A stretch of DNA of 64,000 nt from Chaetoderma sp. LZ-2023a (GCA_034401795.1 CM067365.1:17103166-17167165); one strand, 5' to 3'; numbered from the stretch's first letter, positions 13,301 to 22,394 are shown. Numbers and translations: made by a program. Notes: generated from the sequence alone by a model not told the origin.

Positions 13301-15295
13301 TGATACTCGCTGGATATACAGTGCAGAGATGCATGCATATGATACCTTGTATATCTACCTTATACGTCACATTCTGCATGAAGTAGAACAAAACTACAAA
13401 ATGAGTTAGACTGATGTGGAGATCAGAATGCATAGAAAAACTAACATCAGGGAGTAGGGTGAAGCATAATACGCTAGACAATATAAGGATGTACCATGCA
13501 TAAAACTTATGATACATACCGACTGTCCAATTCTTGGAATAAGTCTTCAGGGAATAGTGTGCGTCAAAACACCTAAAGGCTTTGATAATATTGTCACTCT
13601 GTTGAATATTTTAAAAATTAAGTTGAGAATGTTGTTACTTCCTAAGATAGCAATGGCTTCCAGTCAAAGTAATTTCAAAATATTTAACATGTTACCATAA
13701 ATTGTTTATCTTTTAGATAATTTTTAGATTAACATTGTAAAACCATGTGAATTTTAATTAAGTTGAGATACATGTATATCCAAACTCTGTTCACCACTGC
13801 AATCAGGTGTCATTCCTCGGGATAAACAAAACACTCAGTCAAAAGTTGTTACACTGGAAGCTGGATAAAGGTTGATCAGTGTACATTTTGGAACCAATGT
13901 TACTGAGACATGTTGCTGTCATAGACAGAAACAACTTACAGCAACATTGATTCTAAAAATGTTCACCCGCTGCCATGAGAAAGATAATTTACATTATGAA
14001 TTTTAAAGTTCACTAGCTTTTGTATTTGTTTATCAGGTTCCTAAAGATCAGATAATTGACACGGTGGATTTGTTTCATCTCCCGAGGCAGAGAATGATCT
14101 CACTCAAGTTCCTGGCATGGTACTTTCTCAGTAAGTATCAATCGTCACTTTATTATCCCCATCCCGCGACGAACTGACCTGATATGTGCGTGCGTGCATG
14201 CATGCGTGCATGCGTGCGTGTGTTAGCTGATGTCACAAGCTGATGTCACAAGCAAAATGATGTACCGCTTGTAACATAATTTTGTAATGTCCATCACGCA
14301 GCTGTATGAATTATGTCTTATGAATTTACAATTAAAAAAGCATATTTTGCAACTAATTTGACTGGGAGGTGTTGCGACCTTGAAATTTAGATTCTGTGAA
14401 TTCAGGTTTCAAATCGATTCCAATGTGGGGCAGCTAGAAATGGATAGAATCCCTCTACAGTATTGTTATCTAAACTGTCCCTATTTCAAATTCCAATGTA
14501 GCGTTCAGGATGACATCTTTAAAGGAAGGGAAAAGGGAAATAACAAATGATGTTTATTAGTAATTTCATACAATATTAAATAAATTACCATCGGTAAAAA
14601 ATGGAAGTGAATGGGGATTATTTGAGAAAAAGCATTTACTAAATCTAGGAGCGCTTAACTTGTAACCAATTAGTGACATCGCTGGTGCTTCGCACGCTGC
14701 CGTGTGTCAACTGTGTGTACAGCTTTCAGTCAAATTGTTTTAAAACTAGACAGTATTTTACCTGTATGACGTAGTGGCTAATCAGCTTAATGCGAATATA
14801 ACTGAGCTTATATGACCTGCTGTAGCGGCTATTATGTATTCACTCAGCATACACCAGAGCGCATAGATCCAGCTGCGTCACTAATTGGTTCCTGCCAGAA
14901 TAACATAAATGGTATTTAGCTGCTTTCTAATTATTCTGATTTTCACTGGTGGCTATAGGTTGTTTATTATATGAAGCTGTCATTCAAGAGCATATGTTAG
15001 TTCCCTGATCCTTTCCTTTAAAATGCAAACTATTATCAGTGGTTTCAGCAAACTCTCTTTTCTGTATATGATTTTTTTATAATCTAACTTTCCAGATATC
15101 AAAATCCAGTCCTTCACTCACGATTCCATCGAGGATGCAAGAACGGCACTAGAGCTGTATATCAAGTACCAGGAGATGTCCAAGGAAGGGATGGATGTAG
15201 TCAAAGCTAAGATTAAGGAGATGTACGACTTTGGACGGAAAGTTCAGTGGAAAATACCCGAAATCGAGGAGTTTGAAGATGATTATGTGTTGTAG
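1549..15295 (+). CDS. PAN2: PAN2, poly(A)-specific ribonuclease catalytic subunit (3' nine exons; 5' part outside window)
   Basis: Catalytic subunit of the cytoplasmic PAN2-PAN3 deadenylase, which trims mRNA poly(A) tails early in mRNA decay. Nine exons with GT-AG borders and compatible phases give about 395 residues, the C-terminal third of a protein that is usually about 1200 residues. Exons 1549-1684, 2561-2752 and 4367-4457 code the end of the pseudo-ubiquitin-hydrolase domain (TQWYLFNDF, then [12 protein letters not shown]). Exons from 5733 on code the DEDDh RNase: LDAEFV (Exo I Asp and Glu), VGHGLKKDF (Exo II Asp) and HDSIEDART (Exo III His and Asp). All expected catalytic residues are visible. 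The stop TAG is at 15293-15295. The WD40 domain and PAN3-binding linker must lie upstream of the window. No frameshift or stop was seen, so the gene looks functional. Confidence 0.95.
1740..1885. repeat. CTGC-type microsatellite
   Basis: Degenerate run of ctgc/ctga/ctgt tetranucleotides in the PAN2 intron after the exon ending at 1684. Open frames across it on the - strand are repeat artefacts. Confidence 0.9.
2561..2752 (+). CDS. PAN2: PAN2 exon (pseudo-UCH domain)
   Basis: Acceptor gttattgcag, donor gtcagt, 64 codons, phase 0 at both ends. It contains [18 protein letters not shown] and TQWYLFNDF, the signature of the USP52/PAN2 ubiquitin-hydrolase-like fold, which lacks peptidase activity in this family. 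Confidence 0.93.
3160..3522 (+). repeat. Composite MITE, copy 2
   Basis: Blocks in order: taagctccacccacactt, gatcgatcgatac, H2 palindrome (3246-3342), aaatagtaaagacatac, TGACGTCA at 3451-3458, end gataaactggaaag. The complete ends of the family are ggacctttccag and its complement, so this is a non-autonomous DNA transposon without a coding region. Confidence 0.75.
3678..3962. repeat. 71-bp tandem repeat, four copies
   Basis: Units start near 3678, 3749, 3820 and 3891, each with agaagacaaagcttgttccc and cagactcattgtgtaagatc. Exact 71-base spacing. Intronic in PAN2. Confidence 0.9.
4225..4345. repeat. 21-bp minisatellite, about five copies
   Basis: Units of about 21 bases containing tagctagaaatgggtg, immediately upstream of the PAN2 exon at 4367. 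Same unit as the larger array at 6488-7030. Confidence 0.88.
4367..4457 (+). CDS. PAN2: PAN2 exon (end of pseudo-UCH domain)
   Basis: Acceptor ttattttcag, donor gtaagt, 30 codons plus one base. It codes [18 protein letters not shown]..., matching the strand-rich end of the PAN2 ubiquitin-hydrolase-like domain. It lies directly after a short run of the TAGCTAGAAATGGG minisatellite. Confidence 0.9.
5111..5196. repeat. H2 palindrome, arm-matched copy
   Basis: Hairpin with arms ggacttaatttgattggaag and its near-exact complement around 5160-5180. Its private changes from the H2 consensus (ttaatttgattgg) appear in both arms. Confidence 0.8.
5395..5490. repeat. H2 palindrome, variant centre
   Basis: Outer arms gaatattttgaaa are kept, but the centre is aaagttgttggtg pairing with caccaacaactt instead of the usual gctgttgctgcc. 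Confidence 0.75.
5733..5884 (+). CDS. PAN2: PAN2 exon (linker and RNase Exo I motif)
   Basis: Acceptor cttgacag, donor gtttgt (a weaker donor). Two bases complete an Ile codon, then 50 codons. It ends [13 protein letters not shown], where DAE supplies the first catalytic Asp and Glu of the DEDDh exonuclease. Confidence 0.93.
5905..6080. repeat. H1 palindromic MITE copy
   Basis: Arms around taccactggaatgactgg and ccagtcattttagtg with centre ctcgataacccagcc. H1 is a 120-200-base hairpin family repeated about 20 times in the window. Confidence 0.78.
6343..6413. repeat. H2 palindrome, shortened
   Basis: tgttgaatattttg followed by ggcagcaatagcacccagtc and a reversed outer arm; part of the left arm is deleted. 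It leads directly into the 21-bp minisatellite at 6488, so it is the remnant of the MITE in which that array grew. Confidence 0.7.
6488..7030. repeat. 21-bp minisatellite, about 26 copies
   Basis: Repeats of tagctagaaatgggtgtggca with variants (gtggggta, gtgggaca, gtgggtca, gtgtggca). Because 21 is a multiple of three, frames stay open on both strands; neither is a gene. The unit is the subterminal sequence of the composite MITE (gagcttagctagaaatgggc), so the array expanded inside a MITE. Confidence 0.95.
7286..7638. mobile_element. TTAA-flanked MITE (piggyBac-like ends)
   Basis: TTAA at 7286-7289 and 7635-7638 flank a 345-base element. Its termini pair (aggtgcatattcac with gtgcatatgcacct), then gcttgaaaataaaattg with its complement, and a second inner palindrome around 7400-7545. 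No coding region. TTAA target choice is typical of piggyBac-type MITEs. It ends 48 bases before a PAN2 exon. Confidence 0.82.
7687..7772 (+). CDS. PAN2: PAN2 exon (RNase domain)
   Basis: Acceptor gtcttcag, donor gtatgt, 28 codons plus two bases. It codes [18 protein letters not shown] then [10 protein letters not shown]. The acceptor lies only 48 bases after a 345-bp TTAA-flanked MITE. Confidence 0.92.
7829..8075 (+). repeat. Composite MITE, copy 3 (right part lost)
   Basis: Intact left end ggacctttccagttttagct, gatcgatcgatac block and a strong H2 hairpin (7948-8050: gggcgctgttgctgc pairing with gcagcaacagcgccc). The right end is replaced by a G-rich run near 8090. Confidence 0.78.
8340..9120 (-). 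pseudogene. CR1/jockey-like LINE remnant
   Basis: On the - strand, 9095-9060 reads [12 protein letters not shown], the YADD catalytic core of a non-LTR reverse transcriptase. Further on (about 8800-8690) [16 protein letters not shown] and [16 protein letters not shown] match the 3' part of LINE polymerases. Many stops and frameshifts; inactive. Related to the copy at 15800-17112. Confidence 0.75.
9345..10395. repeat. TCA/ATC trinucleotide array, about 1 kb
   Basis: Long imperfect run of tca/atc with ttatca and cacca interruptions in the PAN2 intron between the exons at 7687 and 10978. Open frames rich in Ser, His or Ile are artefacts. The right end abuts a composite MITE (ctagctaagctcccccc). 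Confidence 0.97.
10405..10690 (+). repeat. Composite MITE, copy 4 (diverged)
   Basis: Begins cccatttctagctaagctcc; contains an H2 palindrome at about 10500-10592, then a diverged right part. Related sequence with TGACGTCA (about 10842) continues to near 10960. Confidence 0.6.
10978..11035 (+). CDS. PAN2: PAN2 exon (RNase domain, short)
   Basis: Acceptor tttgtag, donor gtatga. A 58-base exon that completes a Gly codon and adds 19 codons ending [13 protein letters not shown], a conserved block of the RNase domain. Confidence 0.9.
11040..11165. repeat. Simple repeats, catg/cacaca type
   Basis: Mixed gcatgcatg, acacac and tacgtaca runs just after the donor of the PAN2 exon ending at 11035. Confidence 0.8.
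11215..12200. repeat. Degenerate dispersed motif: ttggtcattagtgtca type
   Basis: Across about 1 kb, motifs like attggtcaat, tagtcattagtgtca and ttggtcagtgtcatc recur at irregular spacing on both sides of the 11628-11835 minisatellite. Spacing is too irregular for a normal satellite. Function unknown. Confidence 0.6.
11628..11835. repeat. 21-bp minisatellite, about 10 copies
   Basis: Unit cccctagatttctgcttgtca, with cttggga variants near the right end. Preceded by decayed versions (gacccccaaaa, gaccccatgg) from about 11400. Frames are open on both strands because the period is a multiple of three. Confidence 0.93.
12371..12550 (+). CDS. PAN2: PAN2 exon (RNase Exo II motif)
   Basis: Acceptor aattttgcag, donor gtatgt, 60 codons, phase 0 at both ends. 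It contains [33 protein letters not shown] and [14 protein letters not shown]; the Asp after GLKK is the Exo II catalytic Asp. Confidence 0.95.
12790..13005. repeat. H1 palindromic MITE copy
   Basis: ccactggaatgactggctc at about 12860 pairs with gagccagtcattccagtgg at about 12890; flanking arms contain ccatttgcagaccacgag and ggtctggaaatggac. Confidence 0.85.
13025..13255. repeat. H1 palindromic MITE copy, arm-matched variant
   Basis: Private variant ccactagaatatctgg in the left arm is mirrored as ccaggtattctagtgg in the right arm, while the family consensus is ccactggaatgactgg. Confidence 0.85.
13600..13690. repeat. H2 palindrome copy
   Basis: ctgttgaatattttaaaaat and its reversed arm ttcaaaatatttaaca around a gagaatgttgttac / atggcttccagtc centre; weakly paired. 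Confidence 0.65.
14037..14130 (+). CDS. PAN2: PAN2 exon (RNase domain)
   Basis: Acceptor gtttatcag, donor gtaagt, 31 codons plus one base. It codes [16 protein letters not shown] then [13 protein letters not shown], nearly colinear with other animal PAN2 proteins. Confidence 0.94.
14185..14222. repeat. GCGT/GCAT simple repeat
   Basis: gtgcgtgcgtgcatgcatgc run in the last PAN2 intron. Confidence 0.85.
15096..15295 (+). CDS. PAN2: PAN2 last coding exon (Exo III motif, stop)
   Basis: Acceptor taactttccag. Two bases complete Asn, then 65 codons and [12 protein letters not shown] supplies the catalytic His and last Asp. The C-terminus is short and acidic ([11 protein letters not shown]), shorter than the tail of vertebrate PAN2. 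Confidence 0.94.
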
Positions 15296-15354
15296 TTAAA
15301 TAACGGCATGCTGAATTTCTGCACGCTACATTTTCTATGGTGTTTAACTCAGGA

Positions 15355-15445
15355 TAGGATGAATATTTTGAAAACAATTTGACTGAAAGTTATTGGTGGC
15401 TAAGCTGCCAATAACTTTCAGACAAATTATTTTCATAATGTTCAG
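15355..15445. repeat. H2 palindrome, variant centre
   Basis: Centre gaaagttattggtggc pairs with gccaataactttc. The arms match each other, but not the H2 consensus. Lies in the likely PAN2 3' UTR. Confidence 0.78.
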
Positions 15446-15559
15446 ATCCAGAGTAATTGCCCACTGAAATTATTGTCTGGTCGCTTGCGGCTGTCAGTTA
15501 AATAACACGCTCAACCCGGAGTTCACAGAATCCCAATTTAACGGCAATCATACAGATAA

Positions 15560-15652
15560 GCTGTTGAATATATTGAAAGAAATTTGACTGGAACCTGTTG
15601 CTGCCTAAAGCAGCAACAGGTTCCAGTCAAATTACTTTCAAAGTATTCAATA
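15560..15652. repeat. H2 palindrome, near-perfect
   Basis: ttgactggaacctgttgctg pairs with cagcaacaggttccagtcaa around the loop cctaaag. Only about 270 bases beyond the PAN2 stop, so it may be within the 3' UTR or the read-through transcript. Confidence 0.82.
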
Positions 15653-15799
15653 GAATATTTATTAAATTATAAATGATTTATCATACTTTTCATATTGGTG
15701 CAATGTTTATTATTATTATTTTACATGCGTGTTGACTGCCTGTAACACTCAAGCTAATGAGACAGATATTTGTCCAATGATGATTTAATATCTTATTTT

Positions 15800-16342
15800 A
15801 CAAGATGTATTACACATCTTGTATAGTGCATCATTGGAAATTATGCTGTCTGGCCATCAGTGTCCAGTGGTGCATAGGTGTTTGCGGTGGCAGGCATCGA
15901 GTTTGTCTAGAGCTGCCTTTGGAGCTGCCCAGCTGTTACAGTTATACAGCATCAAGGATACACAGGTTGCATTGTATAAACGTAGCCTTTTAATCAAAGG
16001 CATCTTTCATCTATGAATCCATAGCTTCCAGAAGAACTGGAATATTATGCTCCCCATGAAGCAGTGCGCAGCAATGTCAGCAGTACTGCAAAGCAGTGAG
16101 CCCAGGATTGTACTTTTCCTCCATGGTTCACCGCCACGAAGTGGATCAGCATTTTCTTTAGTTTCATGCTATGGATAGGTATATGTGGGTGAACTCTGTT
16201 TTGGATTCATTCATAAAGAGTCTCAATTTGTAGTTTGCTTGCAGCTATTGGGAGAAGTTCATTAAGGGGTTTCTTTTCCTCGTCTATGAAGTCCACATCA
16301 TCAGCATATTCATTTTCTAGCGGCATACCTAGTATTGACACT

Positions 16343-16389
<47 letters not shown>

Positions 16390-17113
16390 ATCTTGTGGAA
16401 CTTTTCCTCATGGATTTCAATGCAGCAGCAAGGTAACAGGTGAAAAGCAACAGAGATAGACCATCTCCCGGTGGGGAGCCGATTGATGTCTCAAACGCTA
16501 GACTTCACTGACTTGACTCGTGCTCTCAGCTTGGTGTCTGTAAGCAGTAGTCTCACTAGTCTTAGCTCATCTTCATTGCAACTGGCTTGGCGTAGTACAT
16601 CTAGGATCTTTGAGCGTTTAATTGTGTTGAAGGGTCGTGACATGTCAATGCCCATTTTCTGGAAATCCGAGTGTTTGGACATAACTACCGACACAAGCAT
16701 GCATTGAGCCCATACAATGTCTGCGCAGCTGCGTCCACGTTTGAAGCCACTTTGACATGCTCTGGTGAAGTCATTGATCTTGTCTCAGATACGGCATAGA
16801 GTAACATTGGATATGATTTTCCGTATGCTGTTGAGAAGCACAATGGGCCGAAGATTAGCTGGGGGCCAGGTGGTTTCTTGGGTTTCGGTAGTGCGATAAG
16901 GGTGCCTTGGCCAACTGCATCGATGGGAAGGTGGTGCATAAAAGCTGAATTAATTAGGTGCGTGATCGGTTTTGAACTAATGTCACTTGCATATTTGAAT
17001 AATTCATTGCTCATGCCATCAGGTCCAGATGCACGGTGCATTTTTCAGGGTTTTAAGTGCCGTCTCAATTTCTGGTGTTTTACTTGGTGTTGGTAATGGC
17101 CTGTAGGTGAGAA
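15800..17113 (-). pseudogene. CR1/jockey-like LINE reverse transcriptase remnant
   Basis: On the - strand: ASGPDGMSNELFKYASD, LIALPKPKKPPGP, IDMSRPFNTIKRSKILDVL and [11 protein letters not shown] (about 16315-16280) are the successive blocks of a non-LTR reverse transcriptase. Several frames are needed, with stops, so it is dead. Toward 15800 the 3' part fades. An hAT-like MITE interrupts the upstream side at 17114; LINE sequence seems to resume at 17468-17515. Confidence 0.85.
16343..16387. repeat. (GT)n microsatellite
   Basis: About 22 GT dinucleotides inside the LINE remnant. Confidence 0.97.
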
Positions 17114-17459
17114 TAGGCTTGCACGATTGTGATTTAATCGAAAATCATGATTATTTTTTAAACCGTGAATTCAAATGATTAAAAATTAAATAATCGAATA
17201 ATCATGAATAATTTCTACCTTATAATTACTCTGAGATGCGACCGGGCAAGAGAATTGACATTTTGATCAGGCAATTTCCATTTCCAGGCCCAGACTATTT
17301 TTTGAAAATGTATCACTGGAATTGACATGCTCGAGCCTGGAAATGGACACTTCTAAAACCCCATTGCAGCTTTTGTCCTTGATAAGGTATTGCTGTTATG
17401 TCACGATTATCTTAAAATAATCGATCGTGATTGCTCAACGCAATAATCACACAAGCCTA
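17114..17459. mobile_element. hAT-like MITE with 8-bp target duplication
   Basis: Ends TAGGCTTG and CAAGCCTA are flanked by GGTGAGAA at 17106-17113 and 17460-17467, an exact 8-base target duplication as made by hAT transposases. Inside are many attattcgattat/atcgatcgtga motifs and an H1 hairpin (17260-17375). Non-coding. Inserted into the LINE remnant, hence younger than it. A second copy is at 43370-43792. Confidence 0.88.
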
Positions 17460-17507
17460 GGTGAGAATGGAATTACATATGCAGATCAACTGCCACCAAA
17501 CCAGCGC

Positions 17508-17848
17508 CATAAACAATTCACCTTTCCAGAGTACCCACCCATCACATGACGTCATAATGAACTGCGCTATGTGTACAATGACATCATAATGAATGACGTC
17601 GATAAGTACGTCACGAACGCATATTTGAAGACGGTCTATGCGTTGTACAAATTGTTTGCTTTTACTATTTAATAAATATTCTGTTGAATATTTTGAAACT
17701 AATTTGACCCAGTCAACAGCTTCCCTGTATAGTTTTCAGGAAATTAATAGATAGGGCATTTGGGGATCAATCAATCCCAACACGGCGAGGTGTGGGTGGA
17801 GCTTAGCTAGTGATGGGCGGAGCATAGCTAAAAATGGAAAGGTTCATT
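17508..17848 (-). repeat. Composite MITE, copy 5 (reverse orientation)
   Basis: From caattcacctttccag to gaaaggttc, with TGACGTCA at 17547-17554, the H2 palindrome partly deleted (about 17680-17730) and the subterminal gagcttagctag. Both ends kept. Confidence 0.8.
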
Positions 17849-17896
17849 ACCATCCACCCTACACAACTGCAACAGTTGTGTAGGGTGGATGGTAAT
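17846..17896. repeat. Perfect 24-bp palindrome with 3-base loop
   Basis: Left arm starts attaccatccaccctac, right arm ends gtagggtggatggtaat; the two 24-base arms are exact complements around caa. It directly abuts the end of the composite MITE. Could be a small MITE or a template-switch product. Confidence 0.9.
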
Positions 17897-18329
17897 TATT
17901 TATGGCTCTGGTTGGGTGGGTGGGATGGGAACTAATTGTCTGTATACCTGTACTACTGCATGCCCTCTGTTTCCCGTTCAATATCTTCATCCTGGGCATA
18001 TCTACAGGGCTCTCATCGATCATGGAAATATCTTGTACAACATTGTTTCCAAAATGTGCACAATTTATATTTTTAGATCAGTGTAAACTAATACATTGTT
18101 TATTATAATTAATAAATAAATTATAACATGCAAGAGAAGAGGTACGGTTAAAAAAAATGGCCTCATTACCTACCCTACTGAAAGACAGCTAATTTAAGCA
18201 TTTCAGGCAGAACGCTCACACTTTATTTTCCCAAAATTTTGAATTTTATATCTGAAATTAATCAGTAGAAATATTCCCATGCCTGATTAATAACACTACT
18301 CCTCATTCATGCCATTAACGCTTGGGCCA

Positions 18330-18730
18330 TTTCAACCAGATTTGGCTAGAACGACTCTAGGGTAGTAGGCTTCAGAACGTGTGTACAGAATTTTGATTGG
18401 TCAATCTTTCAGGTGGCCATCTTAGATTTTCTGAAATCAGTTAAAAGGATACTCCTCATTAGCCGCTTGACCGATTTCAACCAAACTCAGTTGGAAGGAC
18501 CATAGGCAGATAGGCTTCAGAAGATGTATACAGAATTTTGATTGGTCAATTTTTCTGGTGGCCATCTTGGATTTTCCATAAATTCTTTAAAACGCTACTC
18601 TTCCTTAATCAATGGACTGATATCAATGAAACTTGAGTGGAATGATCCTATGATGATCGGCTTCAAGAGATCTAATGAGAATTTTGATTGGTCAATTTTT
18701 TGGCCATCAGATTTTCCAAAAATGTCTTTA
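18330..18730. repeat. Diverged tandem repeat, about 130-bp unit
   Basis: Three to four units each with attttgattggtcaat, ggccatcttggattttcc and rich in ggcttcaga. Related sequence occurs near 8140 and in 46590-47280. Confidence 0.75.
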
Positions 18731-19225
18731 AATGCAAATGGTTCAAATGCTAATTGCCCAGGTGAGCATAACAGGCCATTGGGTCTCTTGTTATACACAT
18801 ACTATGAAATACAAGAAACTCCTGTCATGCCTGAGAAGGGGTGGGTGGTGATGTCTGGTTATAACACTGTGGACTGCTGGGTAGTGAAGTATGGAGCTTG
18901 GTTTTAGGAGGGGGAGGGGGGTGGGGGTGGAACGGGGTTGGTTGTTGTTATGTCTGTTGCTCAAACATATTGTTTTTTCCATCCATCATAAGATATTGTT
19001 GTTTCCATCCATCATAACTGAATCTCGTACTGTGCTGTAAATGTTACTTATCATTAATACATCATCTCATCTTATCATTGTATTGTATTTTCACACATTA
19101 CTGTACATATTCAATAGCCATGATCCTCGTACATTATCACCAGTCAAACAAGCAATAAATATTTTTGTCATAAACCAATTCTTGTACTAATCCTTCAATG
19201 GTAAACTTTGGTTGAGAAAATCTAA
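18730..19225. other. No recognisable feature
   Basis: Intergenic. Contains a G-rich run near 18907-18930 and an atccatcataaga direct repeat near 18980-19015; I see no gene. Confidence 0.6.
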
Positions 19226-19415
19226 ATATTTCCTTTTTGAATGTCCATTTGCATGGCAAGAGAAGACTATTTTTGAAAATTTACCACTGAAATGACGGGC
19301 TCAGTAACTGAGTCAGTCATTTCAGTGGTAAATTTTCAAAAATAGTCTGTTGCCCTGGAAATATCCATTCCGCAAGACCGCTTCAGCGGTCAGTTTTGCC
19401 CGGTGTGACCAGTAG
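19225..19415. repeat. H1 palindromic MITE copy, arm-matched variant
   Basis: Left arm taccactgaaatgac and right arm gtcatttcagtggta share a private base change from the consensus ggaatgac. Confidence 0.83.
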
Positions 19416-20165
19416 ATGGGTTAAAGATAATACTGGAGCAATCAGAGACTGCAGATCCTCGCCCACACATTTTGTCATTGTAAAGATTTTTCGGATTTTC
19501 CGGATCACGTCCAATGCTGTGAAATCCTACTGTGAGGAGACCGCCTTTCTTGTGTTAAATTGTACACCAAATCTGACAAGTAGTTTCTGACATATTCACA
19601 GATCCAGAATTTGATCCAGTATATCTTCTTTCAGGGCCAAAGTCTTGGAAACTCCTAGTTTAGGGTAAGTTCATTAGTTGTGTTGTATCAGTAGGTGTGG
19701 AGACCTGTAAGTGACTTCTCAGGAATCTCTGGTCAGATTTTTACTAAATTTGGCAGGAAGCATTCTTTGGACAGAGCTCCAAGATGGCTTGCCCTTATGG
19801 CAGCAACACCTTTCAGTTATATTAGCTTCAAAATATTCAACAGTGATGATGTCACGTTTCTCCACCATTATTGAAACCACCATTATTGATGGCGTGTGGA
19901 AATTCTATGATCAGTAATGGCAAACTTAGCCTGTGACCTTTTGACCCCCCCAATAACGACTGCCATTGGCAAACAATAAAGCAAATATCATAAATGCTTT
20001 GAATCGAGCGTGTGTTATTGCTTAAAAACAAGTCATAGAAACAAGTCATCTTAGTGTTGCTGATTTTATACTTTTGACCACAAAAATAAATTATTATTTG
20101 ATGATCGCACGATTGAATAACATTCTCTTGCTGGTCTAGATTGGTTAAGAAACTAAAATGTTTAC
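19415..20165. other. Intergenic, diverged repeats only
   Basis: A weak H2-like arm (agcttcaaaatattcaacag at about 19825) and a near-tandem ccattattgaaaccacc. No gene recognised. Confidence 0.5.
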
Positions 20166-20285
20166 TTAGTGAATGTCCATTTGCAGGCTATGAAGACTAC
20201 TGTCAAAACTATCACTGAAATGATAATTGATTGGTTTTGTCAATTGAGTGGTAAATTTTCAAAAATTAGTCTTCACTTAAAGCGA
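20165..20285. repeat. H1 palindromic MITE copy (diverged)
   Basis: Arms ccatttgcaggctatgaaga and gtaaattttcaaaaattag with a decayed centre gattggttttgtc. Confidence 0.65.
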
Positions 20286-20509
20286 TGCTAAGCTCATCTC
20301 AAATGTTGTATTGCACTGATGGAATATGGTTTACAGATTCCACATCATTCATATCCTGTCACATACCCTGATCTGTTTCGCAATTATCTGTTTTGTAATA
20401 TCGAGTAAATGTTGAACAGTGATCGACACCATTTTGTCTCCTCAAGCTATTGTGTGTGATGTCATGTAAGCTCCAATGCATCACATTCTTTATTATGTAA
20501 TGCTCATCC

Positions 20510-20605
20510 CATTGAATATTTTGAAACTAATTTGACTGGAAGTTGTTGCCATAGGCAGCAACAACTTCCAATCAAATTGGTTTCAAAATATTCAACAGCT
20601 TACCT
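20510..20605. repeat. H2 palindrome copy
   Basis: ttgactggaagttgttgcc pairs with gcagcaacaacttccaatcaa; outer arms tttgaaactaa and ttggtttcaaa. Strong hairpin. Confidence 0.82.
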
Positions 20606-21124
20606 GTAGGATTGCTTTTATACCACGTTGCCAAACTATAGCTGGAGCCTCTATGACTGAGCGTATATACCGAGGCAGACACACTGGGGTTTTTCTGATT
20701 TGTTGAAAAGTAAATCATGACAGCCATCATAGGGTGTAGAAATGTACCAACATTTAATTACTAAATCCTGAATATCTTTCCTTAGCGGCATGATAAAAGG
20801 CTTAAAATTATCTGGATAGTTTATGACCGGCGTGTTAGATCACCTGAATAACTATCAAGAGATGGGATTAGTTATCCTTTAACCTACAAATACACATTGT
20901 CTAAGACCAGTAGAAGTCGCTTTGACCATTAAATGATGAACACACAGACAGTAGAACTTATGGAAGGAACATCAAACTGAATGCATGCATAGCCAGAAAG
21001 TACCACAATGGTGGCTACAATAGAGCCATCTAATTCTACAGAGCTCTATGAACCACCCATTTCTAAAGAGCTCTGAACCACCCATTTTTACAGAGCTCTA
21101 TGAGCCACCCTATTCCAGATAAGC

Positions 21125-21700
21125 TCTGCCCATTTCTAGATAAGATCCGCACATTTTGTAGGCGGGTAAGGCCGCAGGTTGGACTCAATTCAAAACTTTG
21201 AACCTGAATTCTAAGAATCTCAATTTCAAGGTCACTGTTAAGATAAGGGGTGTAATAATTTGAAAATAATTTGACTGGGAGCTGTTGCTGCCTAGATAGA
21301 ATGTTAATTAAACACGGACAAAGCTGATGTCATAATCAAAATGTCAGTCTGTCATGAGTTTGAATTTATGTCTTTGAAGAATTTACAGACTGACATTTTG
21401 ATTGTGACATCAGCAAGTGAAGTAAATTTGGTTGTCAACTCTTTATGACAAGACCTCGGTGGGGATTGCATATCTGCAAAATGTGTCCAGACCCACTGGA
21501 GTCTTGTCATAAAGAGTTGACATACCAAATTTGAAATGAATCCAATACAGTTCGTACACCAACGCTTAGTCCATCATCAATTAAGCACTCGTGATGAACC
21601 TAGTTCCATCATTCATGACAATTGATTATGACATCGTCCTACACGTCACATAGTTCATTATGACGTCATATTACTGACGGATAAACTGGAAACCTCCATT
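21125..21700 (+). repeat. Composite MITE, copy 6, rearranged, with two extra palindromes
   Basis: Ends resemble the composite family (subterminal ctagataag; right end tgacggataaactggaaa; TGACGTCA 21661-21668). Inside lie two further inverted pairs: caaaatgtcagtctgt with acagactgacattttg (about 21336/21388), and caactctttatgacaagac with its complement (about 21435/21505). Confidence 0.65.
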
Positions 21701-22079
21701 GGTTATGACATATTATACTATAGTTTTTTCTAGATGCATTATCAAGCTATTAACAATTTCATTAACAAATATTAAGTAGAAATTATGCTATCAAATGAAA
21801 ACCAAAATCTGCACACACCACAAGATTGTTCCCCTCGAAAATAAAATGACGAAACAATATATTTTCACAAATCTAACACTAGTTAGTATATAATTTAATG
21901 ACCATGATTACATTTTAAAATAAATAACAGATTTACAGTAATTGCAATGTATAACATTATGTACAATATAATGTTTATGAACAATAGATGAATTTGCTGC
22001 GATGGAGGTAATTTACAATGAATCTGCGTCAGCGCTGTATTTAGCTCAGACATAACATTTCCTAAACAAAATAAAATGT

Positions 22080-22178
22080 AATGTTAAATATTTGTAACAT
22101 AATTGGATTGGAAGAGATTGCTGCCTTAGGCTGCAATGTCTTCCAATCAAATTATGTTAAAAATATATTCAACAGAAC
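22080..22178. repeat. H2 palindrome, arm-matched variant
   Basis: Left aacataattggattggaaga and right tcttccaatcaaattatgtt share private changes from the consensus (aactaatttgactgg). Confidence 0.8.
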
Positions 22179-22394
22179 ATATCCTACATATTTTCAAAAA
22201 TGTTTTGTCTGGGAAACATGGTATCCCTTTTTATAAGCTGTACTGTATAGTACTAAGAATGTCCTGCTTACACTAGAAACAAAGCAAACACATCCACTAA
22301 GGCTGCGTTTACACCTATACTCTGAAACGGTTAAATCTGATATAGAGTGTTGCCTCCATGTTAAGGTTTTGTTTTCATACTAGTTTAACCGTTA

